Source of the DNA: Candidatus Ozemobacteraceae bacterium
Lineage (GTDB): Bacteria; Muiribacteriota; Ozemobacteria; Ozemobacterales; Ozemobacteraceae
NCBI GenBank assembly: GCA_035373905.1
Contig: DAOSOK010000017.1
Coordinates: forward strand, 1 to 64,000
Direction of reading: 5' to 3'
DNA: 64,000 bases
Shown here: one piece after another, positions 1-7,721 of the stretch
Position numbering within the stretch: position 1 is the first letter of the stretch
Layout: every line of letters begins with the position of its first letter
Notes under the pieces: model-generated
Seen by the model: the letters and a program-made list of their open reading frames with translations, nothing else
What the model was told of the DNA's origin: nothing
Databases searched by the model: none
Translations under genes and position numbers: made by a program

Positions 1-18
1 GGAGGGAACGGACAGGAT

Positions 19-428
19 GTTTCAATCCCCGATTTGGTGGGGTTGGGAATGCGACGCAAAATATAAATCTGCCTTCCCCGCTTCTTGAGATTGGTTTCAA
101 TCCCCGATTTGGTGGGGTTGGGAATGCGACCCGATACACGACAGGAGGGAGTGATGTGAGAATATTTGTTTCAATCCCCGATTTGGTGGGGTTGGGAATG
201 CGACGTCTACGGACACAATGATTATGTGTTCGACGGCAGATGTTTCAATCCCCGATTTGGTGGGGTTGGGAATGCGACAGAAACGGGGGTATAACCAGCG
301 GTTCGAGCGGAAATTGTTTCAATCCCCGATTTGGTGGGGTTGGGAATGCGACACAAACACATTCTTGTTTCTATTAATGAGATGCGCGTATGTTTCAATC
401 CCCGATTTGGTGGGGTTGGGAATGCGAC
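19..428 (-). CRISPR. CRISPR array, six identical 37-nt repeats, open to the left
   Basis: Six perfect copies of a 37-nt repeat lie at 19-55, 94-130, 168-204, 242-278, 316-352 and 392-428, separated by unrelated spacers of 37-39 nt. On the plus strand each repeat begins GTTTCAATCCCC and ends GGAATGCGAC. The minus-strand form therefore ends in ATTGAAAC, the 3' end typical of many type I and III repeats, so I infer transcription leftward with the leader on the right. The repeat can fold through CAACCCC pairing with GGGG(A)TTG. No degenerate terminal repeat is seen, so the array probably continues beyond position 1. No cas gene is present in the window, so the subtype cannot be assigned. Confidence 0.97.
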
Positions 429-751
429 CCTTGGACTGAGGATCGTGATCTGGTGAGGGCTGGTGGGGCGGTTTCCGAGCACCCCCCTCAAAAAAGTGCT
501 GAAAATTCAGCCGGACCCCCCTGAAGGGTCGGAAAACCGCACTGGAAGCGGATTTCATTTTCCGAGTACCTCGACGAAAACAGCGGGTTTGCGAGGGGGG
601 TGGGAGGTGCTCGTCAACCGGTTCACGATTGCGGCCCTCTGGGGTTCTCTTCTCAATGATCGGGAGGGGCGGTTTTTCCTCTTCCGTTTTCAGTATACCA
701 CACGTTGTCGAGCAGCACGAATTTTTTACGAAAGCGAAGAAAAGGGGCAGG
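429..751 (-). promoter_or_regulatory. Presumed CRISPR leader and spacer region
   Basis: This stretch of about 320 bases between the array and the Lon-like gene holds no credible gene. It contains short C- and A-runs and a small hairpin around GACCC/GGGTC near 513-530. It is the leader by position and repeat orientation only. It is not conspicuously AT-rich and no promoter is obvious on the minus strand. Confidence 0.45.
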
Positions 752-786
752 TCGTAAGCCGGGCGGATCACGATCCGCCCCTACGA
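752..786. repeat. Palindromic element at the end of the Lon-like operon
   Basis: TCGTA (752-756), GGGCGGATC (761-769), GATCCGCCC (772-780) and TACGA (782-786) form a nested perfect palindrome. It contains the stop codon of the Lon-like gene and is followed on the minus strand by CCCCTTTTC. It may act as a transcription terminator separating the operon from the array. The GTAGGGGCGGA-type palindrome also resembles mobile intergenic palindromes seen in many genomes. Confidence 0.6.
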
Positions 787-3700
787 TGTTCGGATGCGAC
801 TCTGCGGGGGATGGGGAAATTCGATTTGGGGTGTCGGGGATGGTTCGAGAGAAGATCCAGGGCAAAGAAGGAGTTGGGGAGGTCGAGCACATCCGTCAGC
901 AGGTAACGGCGCAGACGATCGGCATCGCCGTGCAGGGCGTGCTCGACGAGTCCGATCGTCACGAAGAGGCTTCGTTCGTACGCCGACGTCCAGAGGCGAT
1001 CGGGGATGCGTGGGTGAAACGGGGTCTCGGAACGCCGTTTTTCCCAGGGGCGTACGGCCGCGAAGTAGGCGGTGGCGAGCAGAGGAAACCCCGCTTCGCG
1101 ACCGAGCGCGGCAACGAGCCGCCTAAAAGACTGGGAAGTCTTTCCCGACCCGATGCCCCGCAGATGCAGAAACGGCAGAACCGCCTGAATCATTTTGCGG
1201 CTCGTTTCGGGAGAATCGAAGGTCTGCTCGAAGTTCCCGGCTTCTCTTCGAACGACCTCCCTGAGCCGTGCGTCGAGGCACGCATCCCAGCCGGTCCAGG
1301 CGATCATCGCGAGGGTGCAGGCATGCTCCGCCTGGTAATCGACCTTTCCGGCCCGCAATGATTCGAGGTGGGCGCTCTGCCGTTCGGCCAGTTCCGCGAT
1401 CAGAACGTTCCAGGACGGAAACCGGCCGGGTTCGAAGCACGCCAACCACAAAGCGTCACGCCACGTCACTCGCGGCAGGGCCTTTTCGACGATTTCGAAC
1501 AGGTCCGCCGGTCTCGCGTTCGGCCGTTCACGCAGACAGCCCGCGAGGAAGGGCAAGGCCTGGGCGGGGCTCATCGTCTTCGCGACGTCCGTCGGAAGAG
1601 CCCGTTTCATCCGCCCGGCGACGCTTCCCATCCAGTGACACAGAACCCCGTGATTCAACACGGCTCCGGGGTGCCCCCCCCGAAGGAGGGTCCACGTTCC
1701 GAGCCTCTCGAACGAACGCTTGAACGCTTCAGAGGAAAAAGGTTTCGAGCGCTGGCATCCGAGCATGCCGTGTGCGATTTCGAGCGCAGGATTTCCCAGG
1801 AACGCCCAGTCTTCCGCCGCCGTATTCCCGTCGGTCGGAGCGTTGCCCCCCGACTCCGGTCGGCCGGTGCCGGGTTTCCAGGGGGATATCCCTCTCAGGG
1901 CGGCGTGAAGAATTCCGTTCGTCACGTCGGACACCTCTTTCGGCAGAGCGGATCGACGAGTTTCCTTTTCCCGTTCCCGTTCGAACCGCCGTATCGCGGC
2001 CGGAATGCGGTTCAGGCCGAGACCCGCCCCGGAACTGTGCATGGGGCGGTTTTCCGCCTCGGTCAGCACGATTTTCACGGCCTTCTCGAGAGGTTTGAGG
2101 GTCTTGCGGCCGGCGTCTGCGACGGCTTTGGAAAGGCCTTCGAGGATTTCGGCGAGCCGCCGTTTCCCCGGGCAGGAGGTTTTCAGCAGTGTCCTGACGA
2201 CGGGAAGAGCGACGAGCGGCTTCTTCGTCTCACCGGTGTGGTCGGATTGGATTGCGGCGCAATGGGCGCGCAGGTGGCGATCGACGACCGCCGTCCGCGG
2301 ATGGCGAGCCTTGCGGAGGCGGTATCGGATGCTCCAGAGGAGCGCCACCCGGTCGTCGAAGGAAAGTCGCTCGGCGAAGGTCGGGAGCCATTCGGGCATC
2401 TCGCTCGTCATCACGGCCCTGAGAAGCCGGCGCATCGTTTTGCCGAACCGGCGCCGATGTTCGTCGGTCGAGGCGGCATAGGAGTCGGCCGAAAACTGCG
2501 GATTTCCGAGTTCTGCGAGGAACAGATCCATCCATTTCAGCTCGTCGCGGTGGGGCTTCGGGAGGGAGAGGAGAAGATCGATCGCCAGGAGCGGCTCAGA
2601 GAGGTGGCTCCAGAGCAGGAGCGGATAGCGTCGCCGGAACTGCGGGCTTGCCCAGAGTCCCTCATGGCGGGGGTCGAGAATGGGGTTGCCGAGGTGCATC
2701 GCGAACCGATGGTCGGGGTCGTGGGCGAAGACCCGGTTCGCCAGGCGGTAATAGACGGGGTCGAGGGAGACTCCCGAGCGATCGCCGAACCAGGCCAGTG
2801 CGAGAGGCAGGAAGGCCGTCGCCACCGGATCGGGGAGGACCGCCGAGAACCATTCGCACCACAGCCGGGGTTCCGATGCCGGTTCGAGGCTCTTCCCGAG
2901 GCGGAGAAAACAGTCGCGGAGGAACTCCAGCCAGAGCGTCCAGGTCGCGGCCCGGCCGCCGCGCGGCCGCTTGATGACGAGTTCGCGGGAGCGCTCCCAG
3001 ACGGTCGTCCAATGCCCGGACGCGAGAATACTGCGGAACCATGCGTCGCGCTCGTCGGCGTCGATGCTGTTGAAATACCGGCGCGCGCGGTTTCCGGCGT
3101 GGATCGTTTCGAGTTCGCGCCCGGTGCGGGCGACGGGGTCGGAAAGGTGGAACCAGGCTTCCAGGTCGCGGAGCTTCGAGACGGGCCGGACGCGGTTGGT
3201 TTTGAGCAAGTCGAGGCATTCCTGGCGGTTGTCTTCGGGGATGAAGACGACGGAATACTCGCCCTGGAGGGCGACGAGGACCTTCTCGCGGACGTCGCCG
3301 ACCTTTTCGATGAGGCCGTCGCTGGTGACGCGGCCGGTCATCGCGACGGGGCAGTGCAGGGAGCGGTTCTGGAGCCTCAGCCAGAGGGTGAACCAGAGGG
3401 CCAGGCCGGCCGATTGGCCCTTGATCGGAATCTCGAGCAGGCCGGCGGGCGGGTAGACCAGGAAGGGGCGCTCGTCGGCGAGTTCGGGGCCGAAATCGGC
3501 GGCGATGAGGCGTTCGACGGTTTTCCACGACTCTCGGAACTCGGGGTCCGCGCGGGACACCCAGTCGGCGTACAGGCGGCTCAGCAGTTCGTCGGACGTC
3601 GTGACGAGGGGGCCCGTCAGCACCGTTTTCCAGCGGCCCTGGGGGCGGACGATCAGCAGGTGGGGCATGTGTCCGGCCCCCGTCTCTCGCAGTTCGGAGC

Positions 3701-4109
3701 GGGTGCGTGTTTCCAGGCGTTGTTTCCGTTCGGCGATCTCGAACAGGCGGGCGGCGATGTCTTCGCATTCGAGTTCGAGCGACGCGAAGGCCTCGCCCAG
3801 GCTCCGGGTCGCGTCGGACGTCATGTTGAGGAGGTCGGGATGGCGGAGCATCCGGTCGGCTTCGTCGCCGATGCGGTCAAAGCGAATGTCCTGCTGATCG
3901 TCGGAAAGCCGGTCGGGCACCATGCCGGCGAGGCCGGGAAGGATGACGGGGCGTTCGCGCAGGAGGTCGCCGAGATGCTTCCGCAGACGGGCTTCTCCCT
4001 CGGCTTCGAGTCGTCCGAGCAGGGGTTCGGCGTCGGCGGGATCGGCGAGCGGGCAGTGCCAGAGCCGGCGCACGGATGCGAGGCAGGTCGCGAGGAGCTC
4101 GGAATTCAC
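768..4109 (-). CDS. Large protein with a Lon-type (S16) Ser-Lys protease domain
   Basis: 1113 residues. Residues about 150-320 read as a Lon proteolytic domain: GQSAG holds the nucleophile Ser233, and GDVREKVLVA holds the dyad Lys276. The 43-residue gap between them equals that of E. coli Lon (Ser679/Lys722). AMTGRVTSDG and VVFIPEDN match conserved core strands. No AAA+ ATPase domain precedes it. Residues 330-1113 are a long, Arg- and Trp-rich, probably helical region that I do not recognise and that may be a sensor or partner-binding part. It is last in an operon, 4 nt after the zinc-finger gene. Peptidase activity is well supported by the dyad; the substrate is inferred only from its neighbours. 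It could be the effector protease of a signalling or defence module. Confidence 0.75.
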   Translation of the reverse strand: MNSELLATCLASVRRLWHCPLADPADAEPLLGRLEAEGEARLRKHLGDLLRERPVILPGLAGMVPDRLSDDQQDIRFDRIGDEADRMLRHPDLLNMTSDATRSLGEAFASLELECEDIAARLFEIAERKQRLETRTRSELRETGAGHMPHLLIVRPQGRWKTVLTGPLVTTSDELLSRLYADWVSRADPEFRESWKTVERLIAADFGPELADERPFLVYPPAGLLEIPIKGQSAGLALWFTLWLRLQNRSLHCPVAMTGRVTSDGLIEKVGDVREKVLVALQGEYSVVFIPEDNRQECLDLLKTNRVRPVSKLRDLEAWFHLSDPVARTGRELETIHAGNRARRYFNSIDADERDAWFRSILASGHWTTVWERSRELVIKRPRGGRAATWTLWLEFLRDCFLRLGKSLEPASEPRLWCEWFSAVLPDPVATAFLPLALAWFGDRSGVSLDPVYYRLANRVFAHDPDHRFAMHLGNPILDPRHEGLWASPQFRRRYPLLLWSHLSEPLLAIDLLLSLPKPHRDELKWMDLFLAELGNPQFSADSYAASTDEHRRRFGKTMRRLLRAVMTSEMPEWLPTFAERLSFDDRVALLWSIRYRLRKARHPRTAVVDRHLRAHCAAIQSDHTGETKKPLVALPVVRTLLKTSCPGKRRLAEILEGLSKAVADAGRKTLKPLEKAVKIVLTEAENRPMHSSGAGLGLNRIPAAIRRFEREREKETRRSALPKEVSDVTNGILHAALRGISPWKPGTGRPESGGNAPTDGNTAAEDWAFLGNPALEIAHGMLGCQRSKPFSSEAFKRSFERLGTWTLLRGGHPGAVLNHGVLCHWMGSVAGRMKRALPTDVAKTMSPAQALPFLAGCLRERPNARPADLFEIVEKALPRVTWRDALWLACFEPGRFPSWNVLIAELAERQSAHLESLRAGKVDYQAEHACTLAMIAWTGWDACLDARLREVVRREAGNFEQTFDSPETSRKMIQAVLPFLHLRGIGSGKTSQSFRRLVAALGREAGFPLLATAYFAAVRPWEKRRSETPFHPRIPDRLWTSAYERSLFVTIGLVEHALHGDADRLRRYLLTDVLDLPNSFFALDLLSNHPRHPKSNFPIPRRVASEHRRGGS

Positions 4110-4113
4110 GGGA

Positions 4114-5178
4114 TCACCTCGGAGTGATCTTCAGCCGTTTCAGGGTCTTTTCAGCCTTCAGCGCCTCTTCCCAGCCGTCTCCGCCGGGAACGAGGTCCAG
4201 CACGCCGTTGCGGGAGTCGCGGCGGAGGAGGACCTTCCCGCGGGCGTCGAGCATCGTCAGCGAGAATTCTTCGCCTTTGCGGCGTGTGGTGAAGCGGATG
4301 CCGCCGGCCGAGCGGCGGAACCTGGCCACCGTCGGCGTTTTTTTCCGCAGGTCGCCAAGCAGGCGCCCGACCAGCGGGTGCTCGACTTTGCCGGGAGCGT
4401 CTTTCGCGGTCATCAGGAGCCGTTCGTTGGCCGGGGAGATCTCGTATACGTCCTCGAGGGGTCCGGGGGCATCTGTCCCGGACATCGGGAGCCGTTCGTT
4501 GGCTGGCGGGGAGATCTCATACACGGCCTCGAGGGGGCCGGCGGCGTCGTCGGCCAGTGCAGTCGCGAGGGTTTCGGTGAGGAAGATCGAGGCTTTCCTG
4601 ATGCGGGAGTCGCGGAAGATGCGCACCAGGGGCGACACGGCGGCGGATGCGGCGTTCGCGGCGCCCGCGAGCCGGTTGAGGAGGCTTTTTCGGAGCGGCG
4701 CCGAGATTTCGCCGAAGCAGTGCGCGAGCCGGCTTGCCGCGACGGGCCATTCGTTCCAGTATTCGACGAGGATCGGCCGCTCGAGCGGGGAATCGGCGGC
4801 CTTTCCGACGACGTCGTCGGGGCTGAGGTTCTCGGGGCGCGGCTCGACCGTGACGAAGCTGACCCGGATGTCGGGGCGTTTGGGGTCGAGCGAGCCGCGC
4901 TCGTCGCCGGTGAGGACGCCGAACTCGGGGTCGGCCCCCGGCACGACCAGCGACCAGAGCTGGCCGACGGCGAGGGTTTCGGGCCGCGGAGCGGCGAGCA
5001 GGCGGGCGGTGGTTTCGGCGCGCCGCCTGGTTTCTTCGGGGCATTGTGGGATGGCCAGCCTGGCGAGGTTCGCGCAGGACGGGCAGGATTGCAGGTGCCG
5101 TTCGAGCTTTCGGGTCTCTGCGGCGCCGAGCGTTCCGCGGCGAAAGGCCGTGATTGTTGCAGTGCTGGGGCAGTTCAT
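4114..5178 (-). CDS. Zinc-finger (zf-HC2, anti-sigma-like) protein
   Basis: 354 residues. The N-terminus carries Cys3, then His28-x3-Cys32-x2-Cys35 (HLQSCPSC), the ZAS zinc-binding arrangement of anti-sigma factors. No membrane segment is visible, so it should be cytoplasmic. Residues 211-259 are two near-identical 24-25-residue units sharing DAxGPLExVYEIS and NERL. The C-terminal portion (about 270-354) has a strand-rich, possibly regulatory-binding look. Its start overlaps the stop of the upstream sigma-like gene in an ATGA, implying translational coupling. By analogy it should bind that sigma-like protein, and it might be cleaved by the downstream protease. Both are inferences; only the zinc finger is seen directly. 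Confidence 0.65.
   Translation of the reverse strand: MNCPSTATITAFRRGTLGAAETRKLERHLQSCPSCANLARLAIPQCPEETRRRAETTARLLAAPRPETLAVGQLWSLVVPGADPEFGVLTGDERGSLDPKRPDIRVSFVTVEPRPENLSPDDVVGKAADSPLERPILVEYWNEWPVAASRLAHCFGEISAPLRKSLLNRLAGAANAASAAVSPLVRIFRDSRIRKASIFLTETLATALADDAAGPLEAVYEISPPANERLPMSGTDAPGPLEDVYEISPANERLLMTAKDAPGKVEHPLVGRLLGDLRKKTPTVARFRRSAGGIRFTTRRKGEEFSLTMLDARGKVLLRRDSRNGVLDLVPGGDGWEEALKAEKTLKRLKITPR
4402..4548 (-). repeat. In-frame tandem duplication inside the zinc-finger gene
   Basis: Two adjacent units of about 72-75 bp encode residues 211-235 and 236-259 of the zinc-finger protein. The DNA copies share long identical runs (for example GAGCCGTTCGTTGGC and GGGGAGATCTC on the plus strand), so the duplication is recent or kept similar by selection. 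Confidence 0.8.
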
Positions 5179-6530
5179 CGATCGTTCTCCTTCCGGGCCC
5201 GCGATCGTCGGGGCGGCGTCGCGGGGTCGTCCGGCGGGGCCGTTTCGGCCTGCTCCGCATAGTCGCGCATGACCGGAAGAAACTTCTCGAACAGCTTCGC
5301 ATGCAGACGAACCATCGCGATATCCAGCCTGACGCCGTCATCCGACTTCGCAAACACTTTTCCCTCGTTGCGGGTATTCCGCACCACCTTCGCCCCCGTC
5401 AGGTCTTCGAGGCGGTCCTGACAGAAGAGATGGAAGGCTTTCAACCTGTCAAAGGCCTGTACTTCCTCCAGGTTCAATAATTCCATCGCGGCCTCGCCGA
5501 AATTCGGCCGGCCGCGCATGCGTTCGATCCAAGCGGGGGGGAGGTGCAGGTGGGCGGCGATTTCCGGGGCGATGCGGCAGAGATCGAGCGCGCCCGCCAG
5601 CAACATGCGCGTGGCGCCCTCGGGGTTGGCGCGCAGGCGCCAGCAGGCGTGGGAGATGCTGCGCCCGAGCCAGTTCTCGATCAGGATTTCCTGGGTGTAG
5701 CCGAGGTTGTCCTCGAGCTTGTGGCGGCGCTGGCTCGCCTCGGCTTCGACGGGGGTGATATCATCGGCGTCGTCGTCGGAGCCGGGCTCCTGGAGAGAAA
5801 TGCCGGTCTGCAGGATTCCGAAGTGGGCGTCGAGCAGGTTCGTCATGTGGCCGGCGGAAAGCTCGATCAGCTTCGCGAAGGTCTGTTGCCAGAAGTCTGC
5901 GATGAGTTCGGACAGGCCGGGATACTGCCATTTGGTCGGGGTGGCGGTCGCACAGAAGCGGTGCCGCCGGAAGAACCCGGGCAGGGATGCGAAAACGGCT
6001 TCGTCCGGGGAGGGGTCGCGGTGGGTGGGTTTCGCATCGCGCAGGAAATAGAACGTTTTCCGGCAACTCAGGATCCGCCGTTTCCCGAGGTCGCGGAACC
6101 TGGTCTGGACCGCACTGCTGAGGCGTCTGAAATTGAGGATGGTTTTCTCGGTCGACACCATGTCGGCGGCGGTCCGGATGACCTTGTTGAGATACCCGAT
6201 CATGGCCGGAACGGCGTCGCCGCGCTGGAAGCGGGTGAACAGGTCGGGGTGGCGGTCGGGTTCGAAGATGACGGTGCGGGCGCGCGAACGGGCCGGGGAG
6301 ACCGGGCAGAGGATCATCCAGGCTTCCTGGGCGACGTCTTTGGCGAGGTCGGGGACGCCGGCGCCGGCGGCATCGGAAGAGACGGCGCTGACGCCGCCGC
6401 GGTTGTGCTGGCCGTGGCGCTTCAGCCAGCGTTCGACGCTCCGGTTCAGCTCGAGGTAGGCGGTCTCGTAGTCTTGCAGGGAGCGGGTTTGGAAGAAGGC
6501 CTTGAAGGATTCGAGAAATGCGCGGCTCAT
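5175..6530 (-). CDS. Sigma-70-region-2-like helical protein
   Basis: 451 residues from the ATG at 6530, which overlaps the upstream stop as ATGA; longer upstream readings would lie wholly inside the neighbour. The first 130 residues follow the ECF sigma region 2 pattern: a helix with ELNRSVERWLKRH, then DLAKDVAQEAWMIL, then a loop and AMIGYLNKVIRTAADM. The rest is helical and unfamiliar, with no clear region 4 helix-turn-helix; residues 180-290 are rich in aromatic residues. Its place directly before a zf-HC2 gene supports a sigma/anti-sigma pairing. The family call is tentative because the similarity is to a pattern, not a diagnostic motif. It could instead be a helical adaptor. Confidence 0.5.
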   Translation of the reverse strand: MSRAFLESFKAFFQTRSLQDYETAYLELNRSVERWLKRHGQHNRGGVSAVSSDAAGAGVPDLAKDVAQEAWMILCPVSPARSRARTVIFEPDRHPDLFTRFQRGDAVPAMIGYLNKVIRTAADMVSTEKTILNFRRLSSAVQTRFRDLGKRRILSCRKTFYFLRDAKPTHRDPSPDEAVFASLPGFFRRHRFCATATPTKWQYPGLSELIADFWQQTFAKLIELSAGHMTNLLDAHFGILQTGISLQEPGSDDDADDITPVEAEASQRRHKLEDNLGYTQEILIENWLGRSISHACWRLRANPEGATRMLLAGALDLCRIAPEIAAHLHLPPAWIERMRGRPNFGEAAMELLNLEEVQAFDRLKAFHLFCQDRLEDLTGAKVVRNTRNEGKVFAKSDDGVRLDIAMVRLHAKLFEKFLPVMRDYAEQAETAPPDDPATPPRRSRARKENDR

Positions 6531-7030
6531 GAGGCGCCTCCGGGCGTTTTCGCGAACTCGGATGAGGCGTAGTATCTGGAAAGCTTTTCGAGGAGCTGTT
6601 CTTTGAGGTGCGGGGGGAGGGTTCCCCGGACGTTGGGTTTGCGGAAGATGTCGTCGAGGGTGATCGGGAGCCTGTATTTGAGCAGGAACAGGGTTGCGCG
6701 CTTGAGGAACGGGGCGTCGTTCCGTTCGACCAGGAACAGCCACGGCCTATTCCAGTCGCGGTTTTCGAGGCGGCTGGTGCCGAACGCCATCACGGGGCGG
6801 TCGCCGGAGGAGACGCAGAGGCCGAGGTGCATTCCGTCGGGTTTTTTCGTCAGATTGAGTTGCGGAATGTGCATCCAGAGGGCGTTCTGGACGGACCTGA
6901 CCTGGCCGAATTCTGCGAGTTCCGGCTGAACCAAATCTTCCAGGAGGGAAACCATCCGGTAGTATGACCTGTTCCTGATGCGCTGACGGCAAACCTTGTT
7001 GGGCTTCTTGGGCGATCGACGGGGCGACAT
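6527..7030 (-). CDS. Uncharacterised protein, first gene of the Lon-like operon
   Basis: 167 residues, starting at the ATG at 7030 that follows GAGGAG by about 10 nt. The N-terminus is very basic (MSPRRSPKKPNKVCRQRIRN). A mixed alpha/beta middle (MHLGLCVSSGDRPVMAFG, then PWLFLVERN) is followed by a helical C-terminus. I do not recognise the family. It overlaps the sigma-like gene by 4 nt, so it is likely made with the sigma-like, zinc-finger and protease proteins. A basic tail suggests nucleic-acid contact, but this is a guess. Confidence 0.6.
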   Translation of the reverse strand: MSPRRSPKKPNKVCRQRIRNRSYYRMVSLLEDLVQPELAEFGQVRSVQNALWMHIPQLNLTKKPDGMHLGLCVSSGDRPVMAFGTSRLENRDWNRPWLFLVERNDAPFLKRATLFLLKYRLPITLDDIFRKPNVRGTLPPHLKEQLLEKLSRYYASSEFAKTPGGAS

Positions 7031-7176
7031 GGCTCTCTTTCTCCTCGGGGAATGGCGCTCGCTGGTTCTCGGACGATTGTAGTCGAAAGGCATGCAATGG
7101 GCAACCGGCCGCCCGCCCGGCATGACCGCGGTGTGAAGTATATGAATACGTATAGAAACCACGGCGGTGCGAACGG

Positions 7177-7368
7177 TCAGGGGTTCAGTTCGCGGAGGGT
7201 GTATTCAACCCAGTCCTGGAAGGTGCCGCCGGCGGATTTCCGGCGGGCTTCGAGGCTCGCGCGGGCCCGGGCCTCGTCGTCGAACACCTCGACGGTTTCC
7301 TCGAGGTAAAGGTCGCCCTTCGAGATTTTCTGCCTGATCACGGCCCACCGTTTTTTCGAGTCGGTCAT
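7177..7368 (-). CDS. Small uncharacterised protein
   Basis: 63 residues with AAAGGAATC upstream of the ATG as a ribosome-binding site. The sequence has a strand-strand-helix character (WAVIRQKISKGDLYLEETVE, then an Ala/Arg-rich helix, then DWVEYTL) and is charged, with no cysteines or membrane segment. It lies 146 bp upstream of the Lon-like operon on the same strand. Function unknown. Confidence 0.5.
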   Translation of the reverse strand: MTDSKKRWAVIRQKISKGDLYLEETVEVFDDEARARASLEARRKSAGGTFQDWVEYTLRELNP

Positions 7369-7395
7369 CGGATGATTCCTTTCGAGAGGCCGGGC

Positions 7396-7605
7396 TCAGG
7401 GCTCGTCGGGCACGTCGCCGCCGGGAAGCGCGGGGGCGCCGGCGGCCGGTTTCGCGGGCCCGGATGTTTCTTCGAGGGCCTCGTCGCCGCGGTGGAGAAT
7501 CGCCCGGCTGACGATCGGCCAGCCGAACAGATACAGGAAGATCGCGGCCAGGAGGGCCAGGATCAGGTACAGCCAGGGCGCTCCGCGCCTGTTTCGCTTG
7601 TTCAT
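7396..7605 (-). CDS. Small single-pass membrane protein
   Basis: 69 residues from the ATG at 7605, with a positive N-terminus (MNKRNRRG), one hydrophobic segment (residues about 10-30) and an acidic Pro/Ala-rich tail. The tail would lie outside the cytoplasm by the positive-inside rule. The ribosome-binding site is weak, so the start is uncertain. It sits 27 bp upstream of the 63-residue gene on the same strand. Function unknown. Confidence 0.45.
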   Translation of the reverse strand: MNKRNRRGAPWLYLILALLAAIFLYLFGWPIVSRAILHRGDEALEETSGPAKPAAGAPALPGGDVPDEP

Positions 7606-7721
7606 GGGGGCATGATACCAGATTTTTCCGCCGCATCGCTCATCAGCGGGATGCGGTGTGATATGATGCAAGCCGCACCATACGGGTGACTATGTCGTGA
7701 AGAATGCGGAGGAACCGGCCG

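Noticed and set aside
218..491. Short open frames across the CRISPR array
   Set aside because: Their apparent repeat peptides are translations of the CRISPR repeat.
1368..4127. 919-residue open frame on the plus strand opposite the Lon-like gene
   Set aside because: Antisense shadow of a GC-rich gene: no ribosome-binding site, no recognisable motif, and the minus frame has the catalytic dyad and operon overlaps.
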